Origin: Alicyclobacillus sendaiensis NBRC 100866
GTDB taxonomy: Bacteria > Bacillota > Bacilli > Alicyclobacillales > Alicyclobacillaceae
Direction of reading: 5' to 3'
NCBI RefSeq assembly: GCF_001552675.1
Contig: NZ_BCRQ01000010.1
Location: 1 to 52,005 of the forward strand
Length of the DNA stretch: 52,005 nucleotides
This document shows, in pieces, positions 35,289 through 44,960 of the stretch; the first letter of the stretch is position 1, and each line of letters begins with the position of its first letter. The notes under the pieces were generated by a model. The model did no database searches. It saw nothing but the letters and a program-made list of their open reading frames with translations, and had not been told where the DNA came from. Both the position numbers and the translations under genes were made by a program.

Positions 35289-35559
35289 GCCCGTCTCCCA
35301 CCAACTGGCGGCGGAGAGACTCATGGATCTCCTGCGGAATGGCCGCCTTCAGCGCGCGCTCCAGCGCCCTGCGCTTGACCGCGACGTTGAGGCACGCTTC
35401 AGACGGACACAGATAGGCGCCTCGCCCGTTGCGCTTGCCGGTCGGGTCCAACACGATATCTCCTTCTGGCGTTCGAACAACGCGCGTGAGTTCCGCCTTC
35501 GGCTTCATCTCCTGGCAGCCCACGCACTTGCGAAGTGGCACCTTTCTCACGCGATTCAT
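35278..35559 (-). CDS. ylxR: YlxR-family protein
   Basis: A 93-residue basic protein with MNRVRKVPLRKCVGCQEM and KRNGRGAYLCPSEACL, the signature of the YlxR family (DUF448). It is encoded between nusA and infB in most bacteria. The fold binds nucleic acid, and a relative has been reported as a nucleoid-associated or RNase P-interacting factor; the role here is not readable. It overlaps ylxQ by 11 bases and follows nusA by 16. Confidence 0.92.
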   Translation of the reverse strand: MNRVRKVPLRKCVGCQEMKPKAELTRVVRTPEGDIVLDPTGKRNGRGAYLCPSEACLNVAVKRRALERALKAAIPQEIHESLRRQLVGDGHAH

Positions 35560-35575
35560 GCGGCGCCCTCCCCGT

Positions 35576-36697
35576 TTACGGTTCGTTCAGCCAGTCGTCG
35601 GACAGCGTGGCAAACTCGGGCTCCTCCTCGCCCGTGTCCTCGAGCTGATCGAGCAGCGAATGGGAGGCCATCTGCGATTCGCTCTTGATGTCAATCTTCC
35701 AGCCCGTGAGCCGCGCGGCCAGCCGGGCGTTCTGTCCCTCCTTCCCAATCGCCAGGGACAGCTGATAATCCGGCACGATGGTCCGCGCCACGCGCTCGTC
35801 CTCGTAGATGTGCACGTCGATCACTTTCGCGGGAGACAGCGCATTCGCCACGAACGTCGCCGGGTCTTCACTCCACTCCACGATGTCAACTTTTTCTCCA
35901 TTCAGTTCGTTGACAATCGCCTGCACGCGGGAACCCCGGGCGCCGACGCACGCGCCAATGGGATCCACCTCGGGATTCCGCGAATGAACCGCGATTTTGG
36001 ACCGGGAGCCCGCCTCGCGGGCCACCGCCTTGATCTCCACGATGCCTTCGTAAATTTCCGGCACCTCGAGCTCAAACAGTCGGCGCAGAAGCCCGGGATG
36101 GGTGCGCGACACCACAATCTGCGGGCCTTTGGACGTGCGCTCCACCCGCGCGATGAACACCTTGAGCCGCTTGCCGACCTGCAACTTGTCGGACGCCATC
36201 TGCTCCGACTGCGGCAATATCGCCTCCGTGTCGCCGAGGTCAATATAGGCGACGCGCGGTTCGAGCCGGCTGACGGTCCCGCTGACGACCTCTTCTTCGC
36301 GATCTGCGAACTTGCTGTAGATGACCGACCGCTCGGCTTCCTTCACGCGCTGCATGACCACTTGTTTCGCGGCCTGCGCGGCGATGCGCCCGAAGTCGCG
36401 CGGGGTGACCTCAATTTCCACGACATCTCCGATTTGATAGCTTGGATTGATGTCGCGCGCCGCGTCCAGCGAGATCTCGAGGCGCGTGTCCTTGGGCTCC
36501 TCGACGACGGTCTTGCGCGCGTACACGTGGACCTCGCCCGTGTCTCGCTTCACCTCCACGCGCACGTTGGCCGCCGAATGGAAGTTGCGGCGATAGCTCG
36601 CGATGAGCGCCGCCTCAATCGCCTCGAGCAGCACTTCCTTGTCAATTCCTTTTTCACGCGCCAATTGGTCCAGCGCTTCGAGAAAATCCACATTCAT
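35576..36697 (-). CDS. nusA: Transcription termination/antitermination factor NusA
   Basis: A 373-residue NusA of the short Gram-positive form without the C-terminal acidic repeats. The N-terminal RNA-polymerase-binding domain occupies about 1-125. An S1 domain follows ([17 protein letters not shown]), then two KH domains with ARASAPG-like loop [11 protein letters not shown] and [14 protein letters not shown]. The start is ATG 36697, ten bases after GGAGG; the upstream frame has no signal. The operon leader holds a hairpin at 37290-37312 that may serve NusA-dependent autoregulation. Confidence 0.95.
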   Translation of the reverse strand: MNVDFLEALDQLAREKGIDKEVLLEAIEAALIASYRRNFHSAANVRVEVKRDTGEVHVYARKTVVEEPKDTRLEISLDAARDINPSYQIGDVVEIEVTPRDFGRIAAQAAKQVVMQRVKEAERSVIYSKFADREEEVVSGTVSRLEPRVAYIDLGDTEAILPQSEQMASDKLQVGKRLKVFIARVERTSKGPQIVVSRTHPGLLRRLFELEVPEIYEGIVEIKAVAREAGSRSKIAVHSRNPEVDPIGACVGARGSRVQAIVNELNGEKVDIVEWSEDPATFVANALSPAKVIDVHIYEDERVARTIVPDYQLSLAIGKEGQNARLAARLTGWKIDIKSESQMASHSLLDQLEDTGEEEPEFATLSDDWLNEP

Positions 36698-36740
36698 GAC
36701 TAGGGAACCTCCCCTTCGCGAAATCTCAGGCGCGTTCGGG

Positions 36741-37214
36741 TCACCACTCCAGAGCCAGCCGCGCGTGCGCAATCTTCTCCATGGGCACCGCCAGCGTGAC
36801 GGTCTTCGAGCGGCGCTTGATCTCGAGGATCAAACGTTCCCCGTCGTAAGAGACGAGCGTCCCTTCGTGCGTCTTGGCTCCCATAAGCGGCTCGTACAGC
36901 GACACGTGCACGTACCGGCCCACGGCGCGCTCGAAATCCGCCGGCCTCTTCAGAGGCCGCTCCGCGCCGGGCGAAGACACCTCGAGGAAGTACGCGTTGG
37001 GAATCGGGTCCACGCGGTCGAGTTCTTCCGACAGTTGCTCGCTCACGCGGCTGCAGTCGTCGATATCGACGCCGCCCGGCTTGTCGATGTACACGCGAAG
37101 GTACCAGTTCTTCCCTTCCTTCGTGTACTCGATGTCCACCAGTTCGACCGCTTCCCGCTCCACGATGGGCAGCACTAAGCGTTCAACAATCTCGGTCACG
37201 CGATCTCTCGTCAC
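36741..37214 (-). CDS. rimP: Ribosome maturation factor RimP
   Basis: A 157-residue RimP with LVLPIVEREAVELVDIEY, LRVYIDKPGGVDIDDC and LEVSSPGAERPLKRPADF, needed for 30S assembly. It is the first gene of the rimP-nusA-ylxR-ylxQ-infB-rbfA-nrnA-truB-ribF operon. The start is an ATG at 37214, about 125 bases after the predicted transcription start, with a strong hairpin in between. Confidence 0.95.
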   Translation of the reverse strand: MTRDRVTEIVERLVLPIVEREAVELVDIEYTKEGKNWYLRVYIDKPGGVDIDDCSRVSEQLSEELDRVDPIPNAYFLEVSSPGAERPLKRPADFERAVGRYVHVSLYEPLMGAKTHEGTLVSYDGERLILEIKRRSKTVTLAVPMEKIAHARLALEW

Positions 37215-37289
37215 GCGTCATCCTCCCACATGCCGCTTGTGTCTCCATTCCTCGCCTCGCGTACGCCAAAAAGTGCCGAGCATAAATCA

Positions 37290-37312
37290 AAGAGTGGGGG
37301 GGCCCCACTCTT
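37290..37312 (-). terminator. Terminator-like hairpin in the rimP-nusA operon leader
   Basis: A perfect 10-bp stem (37290-37299 with 37303-37312; AAGAGTGGGG arms) with a three-base loop. On the minus strand it begins about 27 bases after the predicted start and is followed by an interrupted U tract (TTGATTTATG). This fits a weak or NusA-dependent terminator rather than a strong one. Confidence 0.55.
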
Positions 37313-37345
37313 GTCCGTACACGGTATACGAAGCCTGACGCAGCC

Positions 37346-37374
37346 AGTATATCACTCCCGTCCGGATTTCGCAA
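37346..37374 (-). promoter_or_regulatory. Sigma-A promoter of the rimP-nusA-infB operon
   Basis: On the minus strand TTGCGA (37369-37374), a 17-base spacer, then TATACT (37346-37351). It is the best match upstream of rimP, and the predicted start is near 37339. Confidence 0.75.
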
Positions 37375-37393
37375 CGTGAAGCACCCCTCTTCG

Positions 37394-37422
37394 TTGTCTT
37401 GCGCACACCGACGTGTTATCGT
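37394..37422 (+). promoter_or_regulatory. Candidate promoter of typA
   Basis: TTGTCT (37394-37399), 17 bases, TATCGT (37417-37422). It is back to back with the rimP promoter, with about 20 bases between the two -35 elements. The start codon of typA follows about 30 bases downstream. Confidence 0.5.
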
Positions 37423-37452
37423 GATTACCGCAGCGGAGCAAAGGAGGACGTC

Positions 37453-39282
37453 ATGCGTACTATCAAGCCCGATCGATTGCGAAACGTTGCGATCGTCGCT
37501 CACGTCGATCACGGCAAGACCACCCTTGTCGATCAAATGCTTCGCCAATCCGGCCTCTTCCGCGACAACCAGCCCATCGCGGAGCGGGCGCTGGACTACA
37601 ACGACCTTGAGCGCGAACGCGGGATCACGATTCTCGCGAAGGCCACGGCCATCCCGTACGAATCGTACCGCATCCACATTGTGGACACCCCCGGTCATGC
37701 CGACTTCGGCGGCGAGGTCGAGCGCATCCTCCGGATGGTGGACGGCGTGCTGCTCGTGGTGGACGCCTTCGAAGGCGTGATGCCGCAGACGCGCTTTGTC
37801 CTCGACAAGGCGCTGTCCGCCCAACTCGTCCCGATTGTCGTCATCAACAAGATGGATCGGCCGAACGCGCGCCCTGCGGCCGTGATCGACGAGGTGCTCG
37901 AGCTGTTCATCGATCTCGGCGCCTCCGAAGAGCAACTCGACTTTCCGGTGATCTACGCGTCGGCGCTCGAAGGAAAAGCGTCGACGGATCCGAACGACCT
38001 TGGCCGCGATATGCGGCCGTTGTTTGACGCGATCATCGCCCACATCCCGAGCCCGCGCGTCGACGCCGAAGGCCCGTTCCAATGGCAGGCCACCATCATC
38101 GATTACGACGAGTATCTCGGCCGCATCGGCATCGGGCGCGTCCACCGAGGCGAAATCCGGCAGGGACAGGCGGTGGTGCGCCTGCGCAATGCGGAGAGCG
38201 CCGTCGAAGGGCGCGTGCAGAAGCTCTTCGTGTACCAGGGCCTGCGCCGGATGGAGGTCGAATCCGCATCCGCGGGCGACATCGTCGCCATCGCCGGCTT
38301 TGCCGACATCACCGTCGGCGACACGCTCGCGTCGCCGGACCGCCCTGAGGCGCTGCCCGTCATCGAGATTGACCTGCCGACGCTCGAGATGACGTTCCAC
38401 GTCAACGACAGCCCGTTTGCAGGCCGCGAAGGGCAGCACGTGACGAGCCGCAAACTCCGGGATCGCCTGCATTTGGCAATGGAGTCCGACGTGAGCCTTC
38501 AGGTCGAGGACACCGATGACGCCGACGCGTTTCTCGTCAAGAGCCGCGGGGAACTGCACCTCTCGATTCTCATCGAGACCCTGCGGCGGGAGGGCTACGA
38601 ACTCGCCGTGTCGAAGCCGCGCGTGATTGTCCGCGAAGAGGCGGGCGAACGGCTTGAACCCATCGAAGAGCTCGTCGCCGACGTGCCCGAGGATGCCGCA
38701 GGCAGCGTGATTGCGGAAGTCGGCTTGCGAAAGGGCGAGCTCGTCGCCATGCACCCGGTGGGCCAAAGCGGCATGGTCAGGCTCGTCTTTCAGGTGCCGA
38801 CCCGAGGGCTCATCGGATTTCGCTCCCTCTTCCTTACCATGACCCGCGGTTATGGAATCATGCATCACCGCTTTCAGGCGTACGCGCCGTGGCGAGGGCC
38901 CATCCAGGCGCGGCGACAGGGCGTGCTGGTGGCGAGCGAGACGGGGATCGCAACGGCGTATGCGCTTGGCAACCTGGAGGACCGCGGGGTGATGTTCATC
39001 ACGCCCGGCACCCCAGTGTACGAAGGGATGATTGTCGGCGAGCACAGCCGCGAGAACGATCTCGTCGTCAACGTCACGAAGGAAAAGCATCAGACAAACA
39101 TTCGCTCCTCCACGAAAGAAGAGACGGTGAAGCTGAAGGCGCCGCGCCTCATGTCCCTCGAAGAGGCCATCACGTACATCGAGGACGACGAGCTGTGCGA
39201 GGTGACACCCCAGTCGGTTCGGCTTCGCAAGAAAATCCTTCACAAGAGCGAGCGAGAAAAGCTAAAGCGGCGCCAGGCTTGA
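37453..39282 (+). CDS. typA: Ribosome-associated GTPase TypA/BipA
   Basis: A 609-residue translational GTPase implicated in 50S assembly and stress or low-temperature growth. G1 AHVDHGKTT, the effector [18 protein letters not shown] and NKMDR are all present, then EF-G-like domains and the BipA-specific C-terminal domain. The start is ATG 37453 behind AAGGAGG; a longer frame has no signal. It is the only plus-strand gene inside the large housekeeping block and shares its upstream region with rimP. It ends in a hairpin overlapping its own last codons. Confidence 0.96.
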   Translation: MRTIKPDRLRNVAIVAHVDHGKTTLVDQMLRQSGLFRDNQPIAERALDYNDLERERGITILAKATAIPYESYRIHIVDTPGHADFGGEVERILRMVDGVLLVVDAFEGVMPQTRFVLDKALSAQLVPIVVINKMDRPNARPAAVIDEVLELFIDLGASEEQLDFPVIYASALEGKASTDPNDLGRDMRPLFDAIIAHIPSPRVDAEGPFQWQATIIDYDEYLGRIGIGRVHRGEIRQGQAVVRLRNAESAVEGRVQKLFVYQGLRRMEVESASAGDIVAIAGFADITVGDTLASPDRPEALPVIEIDLPTLEMTFHVNDSPFAGREGQHVTSRKLRDRLHLAMESDVSLQVEDTDDADAFLVKSRGELHLSILIETLRREGYELAVSKPRVIVREEAGERLEPIEELVADVPEDAAGSVIAEVGLRKGELVAMHPVGQSGMVRLVFQVPTRGLIGFRSLFLTMTRGYGIMHHRFQAYAPWRGPIQARRQGVLVASETGIATAYALGNLEDRGVMFITPGTPVYEGMIVGEHSRENDLVVNVTKEKHQTNIRSSTKEETVKLKAPRLMSLEEAITYIEDDELCEVTPQSVRLRKKILHKSEREKLKRRQA

Positions 39283-39295
39283 CCTGACGCCGCTT
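39265..39295. terminator. Convergent terminator between typA and pheA
   Basis: AAGCGGCG (39265-39272) pairs with CGCCGCTT (39288-39295), with an inner CAGG/CCTG pair. The typA stop lies in the loop region. The minus strand continues TTAGCTTTTC, giving a fair U tract for pheA; the plus strand has a poor one. Confidence 0.6.
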
Positions 39296-39297
39296 CG

Positions 39298-40194
39298 TCA
39301 TGCGGACGGGCTGTAGACCGGATACACCCCGAGTGTGAGAACTTCGACGCCCTGCAGCATCAACAGCTCGCGAACCACTGCGAGCACTCGCTCCCCGCGA
39401 TCCGCGTACGGCCAAACGGAGGCGTCCAGGTAGTACACGTAGTTGCCGATGGCGTCGCCGACCGGGCGGGACTCGAGGCGAGTCAAGTTGAGGTTGGCCG
39501 CCGCAAACGTGTGGAGGGCCAGCGCCAATCCCCCCGGTCGGTGCGGCACGCCCCGAAGACACAAGGACGCCGTCCAATCCGTGAGACGCCACGAAGGCGG
39601 AGCAAACGCGACGTCGGGCGATCCGACGAGCGCGAACCGCGTCACGTTCCCCGGCCTGTCCTCAAAGGGCTCGGGCGCCACCGACAACCCGTACGACTGG
39701 GCGGCCCGACGACTGCCGATGGCCACTGCCCGAGCTCGCTCGCCTCGCGCGATCTGCCGCGCGGCCTCCGCGGTGCTGGAGACCGCCACCTCGCGGGCGC
39801 CAGGAAAGTGGCGCCGGATGTGTTCCTTGCACTGCGCGAGCGCCTGGGGATGAGAGACCACCTCGTCGACCTGGTCGAGATCGATCCCGTCTCGATACAT
39901 CGCGTAGTGATGAATGGGCAGCGTGACGGCGGCGAGAATTTGACGCGCGCCCTCCTGGAGATGTTCGCGCGTGAGCGCGTCCCACACTTGCCAAACGGAT
40001 CCCTGAATGCTGTTCTCAATGGGAACGCAGGCCAACCGATGCGCGGATCTCGGCGCCTCGAAGATATCGTCAAAGCTCTGCATCGCCACTTGGTCCACCG
40101 GCTGGCCCGCGAACAGCGATGACGCAATGCAATCCGCTGCCTCATGGCTGTGCGTGCCTTCCGGTCCGAGAAATATCAGTTCCCACGCGCTCAC
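39298..40194 (-). CDS. pheA: Prephenate dehydratase
   Basis: A 298-residue monofunctional prephenate dehydratase converting prephenate to phenylpyruvate for phenylalanine. FLGPEGTHSHEAA opens the catalytic domain, PIENSIQGSV and the NVTRFALVG motif (catalytic Thr) follow. A C-terminal ACT domain has RPGGLALALHTFA and LESRPVGD, the phenylalanine-binding site of feedback inhibition. The GTG start at 40194 has GAGG seven bases upstream. It is the last gene of the rpsB-to-pheA run. Confidence 0.94.
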   Translation of the reverse strand: MSAWELIFLGPEGTHSHEAADCIASSLFAGQPVDQVAMQSFDDIFEAPRSAHRLACVPIENSIQGSVWQVWDALTREHLQEGARQILAAVTLPIHHYAMYRDGIDLDQVDEVVSHPQALAQCKEHIRRHFPGAREVAVSSTAEAARQIARGERARAVAIGSRRAAQSYGLSVAPEPFEDRPGNVTRFALVGSPDVAFAPPSWRLTDWTASLCLRGVPHRPGGLALALHTFAAANLNLTRLESRPVGDAIGNYVYYLDASVWPYADRGERVLAVVRELLMLQGVEVLTLGVYPVYSPSA

Positions 40195-40216
40195 GGCGCC
40201 ACCTCACCCTCAGCTT

Positions 40217-40606
40217 TCATCCGCACGGCGGCTGGAACAACTCCAACCGCTCGCCGTCAGGACCCGCGAAGAAGATGTATCGCGCCCCGTTTCGAAGCGT
40301 GGTGATGGCTTCGTCCAAAAAGCGCACGCCCGCGCCACGAAGCCGAGCCGCCTCAGCTTCGATGTCGTCCACCGTGATGGCCACGTGATGCACCTGCCCC
40401 TCGTCCGGCAGCCGTTCTGCGTAGCCCTCGATGAGCTCGATCTGCGCATTCTGCCCCGGGTACGACAGAAAGGCAAGCCGGATTCCCGGCGTGTTGTGAT
40501 CCAGCGTGCCCAAAAGCTCCATGCCGAGCACGTCGGTGTAGAAAGCGATGGATCGCTCCAGATTCGACACGATGATACCTACGTGTTCCAGCTTCATCAT
40601 CGCCAT
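40217..40606 (-). CDS. VOC (glyoxalase/methylmalonyl-CoA epimerase-like) protein
   Basis: A 129-residue protein of two beta-alpha-beta-beta-beta modules with the four expected metal ligands: H8 (LEHVG), E57 (QIELIE), H74 (VHHVAI) and E122 (RLELF). The fold is certain; the reaction is not. Methylmalonyl-CoA epimerase would fit the propionyl-CoA made by the degradation operon elsewhere in this window. However, the C-terminal FFAGPDGERLELF reads more like a general glyoxalase/VOC enzyme. It lies between polC and pheA with gaps of 14 and 22 bases, so it is probably co-transcribed with them. Confidence 0.8.
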   Translation of the reverse strand: MAMMKLEHVGIIVSNLERSIAFYTDVLGMELLGTLDHNTPGIRLAFLSYPGQNAQIELIEGYAERLPDEGQVHHVAITVDDIEAEAARLRGAGVRFLDEAITTLRNGARYIFFAGPDGERLELFQPPCG

Positions 40607-40620
40607 GCGCCCGTTCCTCC

Positions 40621-43600
40621 TCAGAACAAGGAAAGCTGATTGGTCTCCGGAAGCCCGTCGAGGCAGCCGAGTTCCATGAGCAGGTCGATCACGGCCCGCG
40701 ACGCGCGCGCCCGCGACTGCAGGTCCTCGAGGGACAGGAATTCGCCCTGCTGCGCGGCCTCATACAGGTTGCGCGCCGCCGTCTCCCCAATCCCAGGAAT
40801 CGCGGCAAAGGGCGGGCGCAGCCCTTGCGCCTCCTCGTCGATGAGGAACTGCGTGGCGTGCGACTTGTAGAGGTCCACGGGCAGGAAGCGATACCCGCGC
40901 GCCACCATCTCAAGCGCCACCTCCAGCACCGTGAGGAAGCTCTTCTCCTTCGCCGAGGCCGCGTTGCCCTTCGCCTCAATCTCGTCGATCTTCTTCAAAA
41001 TGGCGTCCCTGCCCGCGGTCATCACAGCGACGTCGAAGTCGTCCGCGCGCACCGTGAAGTACGTGGCGTAGAACGCGAGCGGCCGGTGCACTTTGAACCA
41101 CGCAATGCGGACCGCCATCAGCACATAGGCCGCCGCGTGCGCCTTGGGAAACATGTATTTGATCTTCTTGCCCGACTCGATGTACCAATCCGGCACCCCG
41201 TGCTCCCGCATGTACGCTTCGTCCTCCGGCTTGACGCCCTTCCCCTTGCGGATGCCTTCCATGATCTTGAATGCCCGGGCCGGATCGAGCCCCTTTTGAA
41301 TGAGGTAGAGCATGATGTCGTCCCGGGCGCAGATGACCTCGGACAACGTCGCAACTTGCTCGCGGATGAGCGTCTGCGCATTGTTCAGCCAGACGTCCGT
41401 GCCGTGCGACAGCCCCGAGATGCGCACGAGCTCGGAGAACGTCGTCGGCCGGGTGTCCTCGAGCATTTGCCGCACGAAGCGCGTGCCAAACTCCGGAATG
41501 GCGTACGTACCCGTGGTCGAACGGATCTCCTCCGGGGTGACGCCGAGCGGGCGCGTGCTTCGGAACAGCTCCAGCACGTCTGGATCGTCGAGCGGGATGG
41601 ACTTCGGATCGACGCCCGTAAGGTCTTGCAGCATGCGAATGACGGTCGGATCGTCGTGGCCGAGGATATCGAGCTTGAGCAGGCAATTCTCGAGCCCCGA
41701 ATGGTAGTCGAAGTGCGTCGTGAGCGTCTCCGACGACGTATCGTCTGCGGGATACTGGATCGGCGTGAAGTCGTAGATCTCCACGTAGTGCGGCACCACG
41801 ACCTGTCCACCCGGGTGTTGCCCGGTGGTCCGCTTCACGCCCGTGCACCCTCGCACCAACCGCTCGATCTCGGCATTGCGCAGAACCAGGCCGCGCTCCT
41901 CGGCAAACTTCTTCACATAGCCGTAGGCCGTCTTCTCCGCGACGACGGAGATGGTGCCCGAGCGGAACACGTGATCCTTGCCGAACAACTCCTCCGTGTA
42001 CCGGTGCGCCCTCGGCTGATATTCCCCGGAGAAGTTGAGGTCGATGTCCGGCACCTTGTCGCCATCAAAGCCCATGAACGTCTCGAACGGGATATCCTGA
42101 CCATCTTTGTGCAGCTTCGCGCCGCATTCTGGGCACGTCTTGTCCGGCAAGTCGAAGCCGGATCCATACTCCCCGTGCAGGAAAAACTCATGGTAGTGGC
42201 ACGACAGGCACACGTAGTGCGGCGGCAGCGGATTGACCTCGGTGATATCCGTCATGGTGGCGACGAGCGACGAACCCACCGATCCACGGCTGCCGACGAG
42301 ATACCCATCGCTCAGCGATTTGGTCACCAATTTGTGCGCAATCAGGTAGATGACCGCATACCCGTGCGAAATGATGGCGTCGAGCTCGCGAGCCAGGCGC
42401 TTTTCGACCAGCTCGGGCAGCGGATCGCCGTAGATGCGCTTCGCCTTGTCGTAGGCGAGCTGCCGGATTTCCTCCTCCGCCCCTTCGATGACCGGCGTGT
42501 GAAGCTCATCAGGGATCGGCTTCACGTCGTCGCACAGCGCCACCAGGCGGCGCGGGTTGTCGATGACCACCGCACGCGCGTCCGCTTCTCCCAAGAATGC
42601 GAACTCTTCCAGCATCTCATCGGTCGTCCGGAAGTGAAGCGGCGGCTGTTTGGTGTCCAGTTTCTGAGATTGAAGGAAGATCTCCCTGAAGATGGCGTCG
42701 TGCTCGTCCAAATAGTGGACGTCGCCGGTCGCCACCACCGGCTTGTTCAGGCGCTTGCCCATCTCCACGATATGGCGCAGCAGCTCGCGCACCTGCTCGA
42801 ACGACGCCACGACGCCCTCTCGCACCAGCGGCTCGTAGTGACTGACCGGCTGGATCTCCAGGTAATCGTAGAACTCGAGCAGCGTGTCGATCTCGTCCTC
42901 GGATTTGCCGCGGAAGAAGGCCTCGACCAATTCACCCTGCCGGCACGCGGTGCCAATGAGCAACCCCTCGCGGTGCCGAGCGAGCGCACTCTTGGGAATG
43001 CGCGGCACGCGGTGCAGGTACTTGGTATGGGCGATGGAGACGAGCCGATACAGATTCCGAAGCCCCTCGCGATTGCGAACAAGCACGGTGGCGTGGAACG
43101 GGCGGACCCGCGAGATGTCAATCTGGCCCCGGAGGTGGTTCAGATCGAGCAGGTTGTGGATCCCGCGCGCCTTGGCGTCCTTGAGCATGTGGACGAACAC
43201 CTTGGCGGTCGCCTCGCTGTCGGCCAGCGCCCGGTGGTGATTGACGAGTTCGACGGAAAATTTCTGGGTGAGCGTCTTCAGCTTGTAGTTCTTCTCGCCC
43301 GGATACAGCACGCGCGCGAGCGCCAGGGTGTCGATGACGGGTTCCTCCCATGGATCGAGTCCCAGCCGCTCAGCACACTGGTTCAGGAAGCCCACGTCGA
43401 ACTCGGCGTTGTGGGCCACCAGCACCGCGCCGCGGGCGAAACGGCGGAATCCGTCGAGCGCCTCTTCCAGTTTCGGCTGTCCGGCCACCATCTCGTTTGT
43501 GATCCCGGTCAGCTCGACGATCTTGGCGTCGAGCGGTCGCTCGGGGTCGATGAGCGTCGCGTACGTGTCCACGATTTGACCGCCTCTGACCTTCACCGCG

Positions 43601-44940
43601 GCAATTTCGATGAGCGTGTCCTCGCGCGCGTTGAGCCCGGTCGTCTCCGTGTCGAACACGACGAATTCCGTCTCGTCGTCGAGCGGACGGTCGCACTCCC
43701 GATACACCAACAGCCCGCCGTCGTCGACCACGTACGCTTCCACGCCGAGCACGAGCTTCACACCGTGTTTCTTCGCGGCCTGATAGGCCTCTGGATAGGC
43801 CTGGCACACGCCGTGATCCGTGATGGCGATGGCGTCATGTCCCCATTCCGCCGCGCGCTTGACAAGTGCGGCGGCGCTGACCACGCCGTCCAGGGCCGAC
43901 ATGGTGGTGTGAGCGTGCAGTTCCACGCGCTTGACCTCGGCGCGATCCATGCGGCGAGGCGGATCGTGCGGACGCATGGCCTGGACCATGAACACGATTT
44001 CCTTGGCGTACGGATCGAATTGGACCTGTCCCTGAATCTTCACCCACGCGCCATCCGCGAGGTTCGCGGTCGCCTGAAGATCGCGATCGGATTGGACAAA
44101 CATCTTGGCGGAAATCGAGTCCGTGTGGTCCGTGACGGCGAATTGAATCAGCGTTCGGCCGCTGGGCAGCGTCCGCCGCTCGACGCCGAAGACCTCGCCG
44201 ATTACGGTGGCGCGGCGCATTTCATCCACGATCTCCCGGAGGGAAATGGGCGCCGGTTCGTCGTACATCTGGCCCACAACGAGCGGCTCCGCGCCCTGGG
44301 AAGCGCCGGCCTCATCCCGTCCGTCCGACTCCTTCGCCTGTTCTCGCGCCAACTTCGCCTCCTCCGCGAGCTGGCGCCGCCAGCGCGCCTCGGCCTCCTG
44401 CTTCAACTTCTCACCCGCCGCGAGCACGTCTTCACAGGCCGTCTCGTCCACCTCGACGACGACGTCGACATCGAGGGCAAACGCGCGGCGAGCCTCGGAG
44501 GCGAGCCACGCCGCTACCCCCTTCTGTTTCAGCTGATCGGCAATGGGTTGGCTCGGCACGCGGACGATAGCGCGAAGCCGCTCCGGCTCGTCTACCGCTT
44601 CCACCGTCAGCCTCGCCTGCGACAGCCATTTGCCGGACAGGTGAGAACGCGCCTCGTACGCAGCCGCGAGCGCGCGCATGGCGCACTCCGCCTCCGAAGC
44701 AGACACGACCTGGGGAGGTAACACCTCGACACTCCACGAGCACGAGGCAAACGTAGAGGCGCAGAGCTCGTGAATCTCGACGAGATCGCGATAGAAAGAG
44801 GAGAATCCGTCAACGTCAAGCGCCGAGCCGGCGAAGGGCGACTCCACACAGACGCGGACCTCTTGGGTCGCCCTGCGCACGCGGACGCTTCGTACCCTGC
44901 AGAGCACCCGTTCCCGGACGGCGCGCTCGGTCATCGCCAT
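40621..44940 (-). CDS. polC: DNA polymerase III alpha subunit, PolC type
   Basis: A 1439-residue replicative polymerase of low-GC Gram-positive type, the usual family length. In order: an N-terminal domain, an OB fold, a PHP domain with ELHAHTTMSALDG near 338, and a DEDDh proofreading exonuclease inserted in it (FDTETTGLNARED near 427). A second PHP part, a Cys4 zinc site (CLSCHY and CPECG), the polymerase palm and fingers (PDIDLNFSGEY), and the C-terminal helix-hairpin-helix follow. B. subtilis has proS between rseP and polC; here they are adjacent. Start: ATG 44940, with 44934 an alternative. Confidence 0.97.
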   Translation of the reverse strand: MAMTERAVRERVLCRVRSVRVRRATQEVRVCVESPFAGSALDVDGFSSFYRDLVEIHELCASTFASCSWSVEVLPPQVVSASEAECAMRALAAAYEARSHLSGKWLSQARLTVEAVDEPERLRAIVRVPSQPIADQLKQKGVAAWLASEARRAFALDVDVVVEVDETACEDVLAAGEKLKQEAEARWRRQLAEEAKLAREQAKESDGRDEAGASQGAEPLVVGQMYDEPAPISLREIVDEMRRATVIGEVFGVERRTLPSGRTLIQFAVTDHTDSISAKMFVQSDRDLQATANLADGAWVKIQGQVQFDPYAKEIVFMVQAMRPHDPPRRMDRAEVKRVELHAHTTMSALDGVVSAAALVKRAAEWGHDAIAITDHGVCQAYPEAYQAAKKHGVKLVLGVEAYVVDDGGLLVYRECDRPLDDETEFVVFDTETTGLNAREDTLIEIAAVKVRGGQIVDTYATLIDPERPLDAKIVELTGITNEMVAGQPKLEEALDGFRRFARGAVLVAHNAEFDVGFLNQCAERLGLDPWEEPVIDTLALARVLYPGEKNYKLKTLTQKFSVELVNHHRALADSEATAKVFVHMLKDAKARGIHNLLDLNHLRGQIDISRVRPFHATVLVRNREGLRNLYRLVSIAHTKYLHRVPRIPKSALARHREGLLIGTACRQGELVEAFFRGKSEDEIDTLLEFYDYLEIQPVSHYEPLVREGVVASFEQVRELLRHIVEMGKRLNKPVVATGDVHYLDEHDAIFREIFLQSQKLDTKQPPLHFRTTDEMLEEFAFLGEADARAVVIDNPRRLVALCDDVKPIPDELHTPVIEGAEEEIRQLAYDKAKRIYGDPLPELVEKRLARELDAIISHGYAVIYLIAHKLVTKSLSDGYLVGSRGSVGSSLVATMTDITEVNPLPPHYVCLSCHYHEFFLHGEYGSGFDLPDKTCPECGAKLHKDGQDIPFETFMGFDGDKVPDIDLNFSGEYQPRAHRYTEELFGKDHVFRSGTISVVAEKTAYGYVKKFAEERGLVLRNAEIERLVRGCTGVKRTTGQHPGGQVVVPHYVEIYDFTPIQYPADDTSSETLTTHFDYHSGLENCLLKLDILGHDDPTVIRMLQDLTGVDPKSIPLDDPDVLELFRSTRPLGVTPEEIRSTTGTYAIPEFGTRFVRQMLEDTRPTTFSELVRISGLSHGTDVWLNNAQTLIREQVATLSEVICARDDIMLYLIQKGLDPARAFKIMEGIRKGKGVKPEDEAYMREHGVPDWYIESGKKIKYMFPKAHAAAYVLMAVRIAWFKVHRPLAFYATYFTVRADDFDVAVMTAGRDAILKKIDEIEAKGNAASAKEKSFLTVLEVALEMVARGYRFLPVDLYKSHATQFLIDEEAQGLRPPFAAIPGIGETAARNLYEAAQQGEFLSLEDLQSRARASRAVIDLLMELGCLDGLPETNQLSLF

Positions 44941-44960
44941 GGTCTCGCTCGCGCTCCCCT

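Noticed and set aside
31049-35416. A 1455-codon open frame on the plus strand opposite infB, rbfA, nrnA and nusA-region genes
   Set aside because: GC-rich genes commonly leave the antisense frame open; it is Arg/His/Leu-rich, spans several real genes and has no ribosome-binding site. The same holds for the long plus-strand frames at 40825-44721, 25148-28645 and 1373-3877.
40217-40606. Firm assignment as methylmalonyl-CoA epimerase (mce)
   Set aside because: The fold and metal ligands fit, but the C-terminal segment is more like other VOC enzymes, so a specific name would be overreach.
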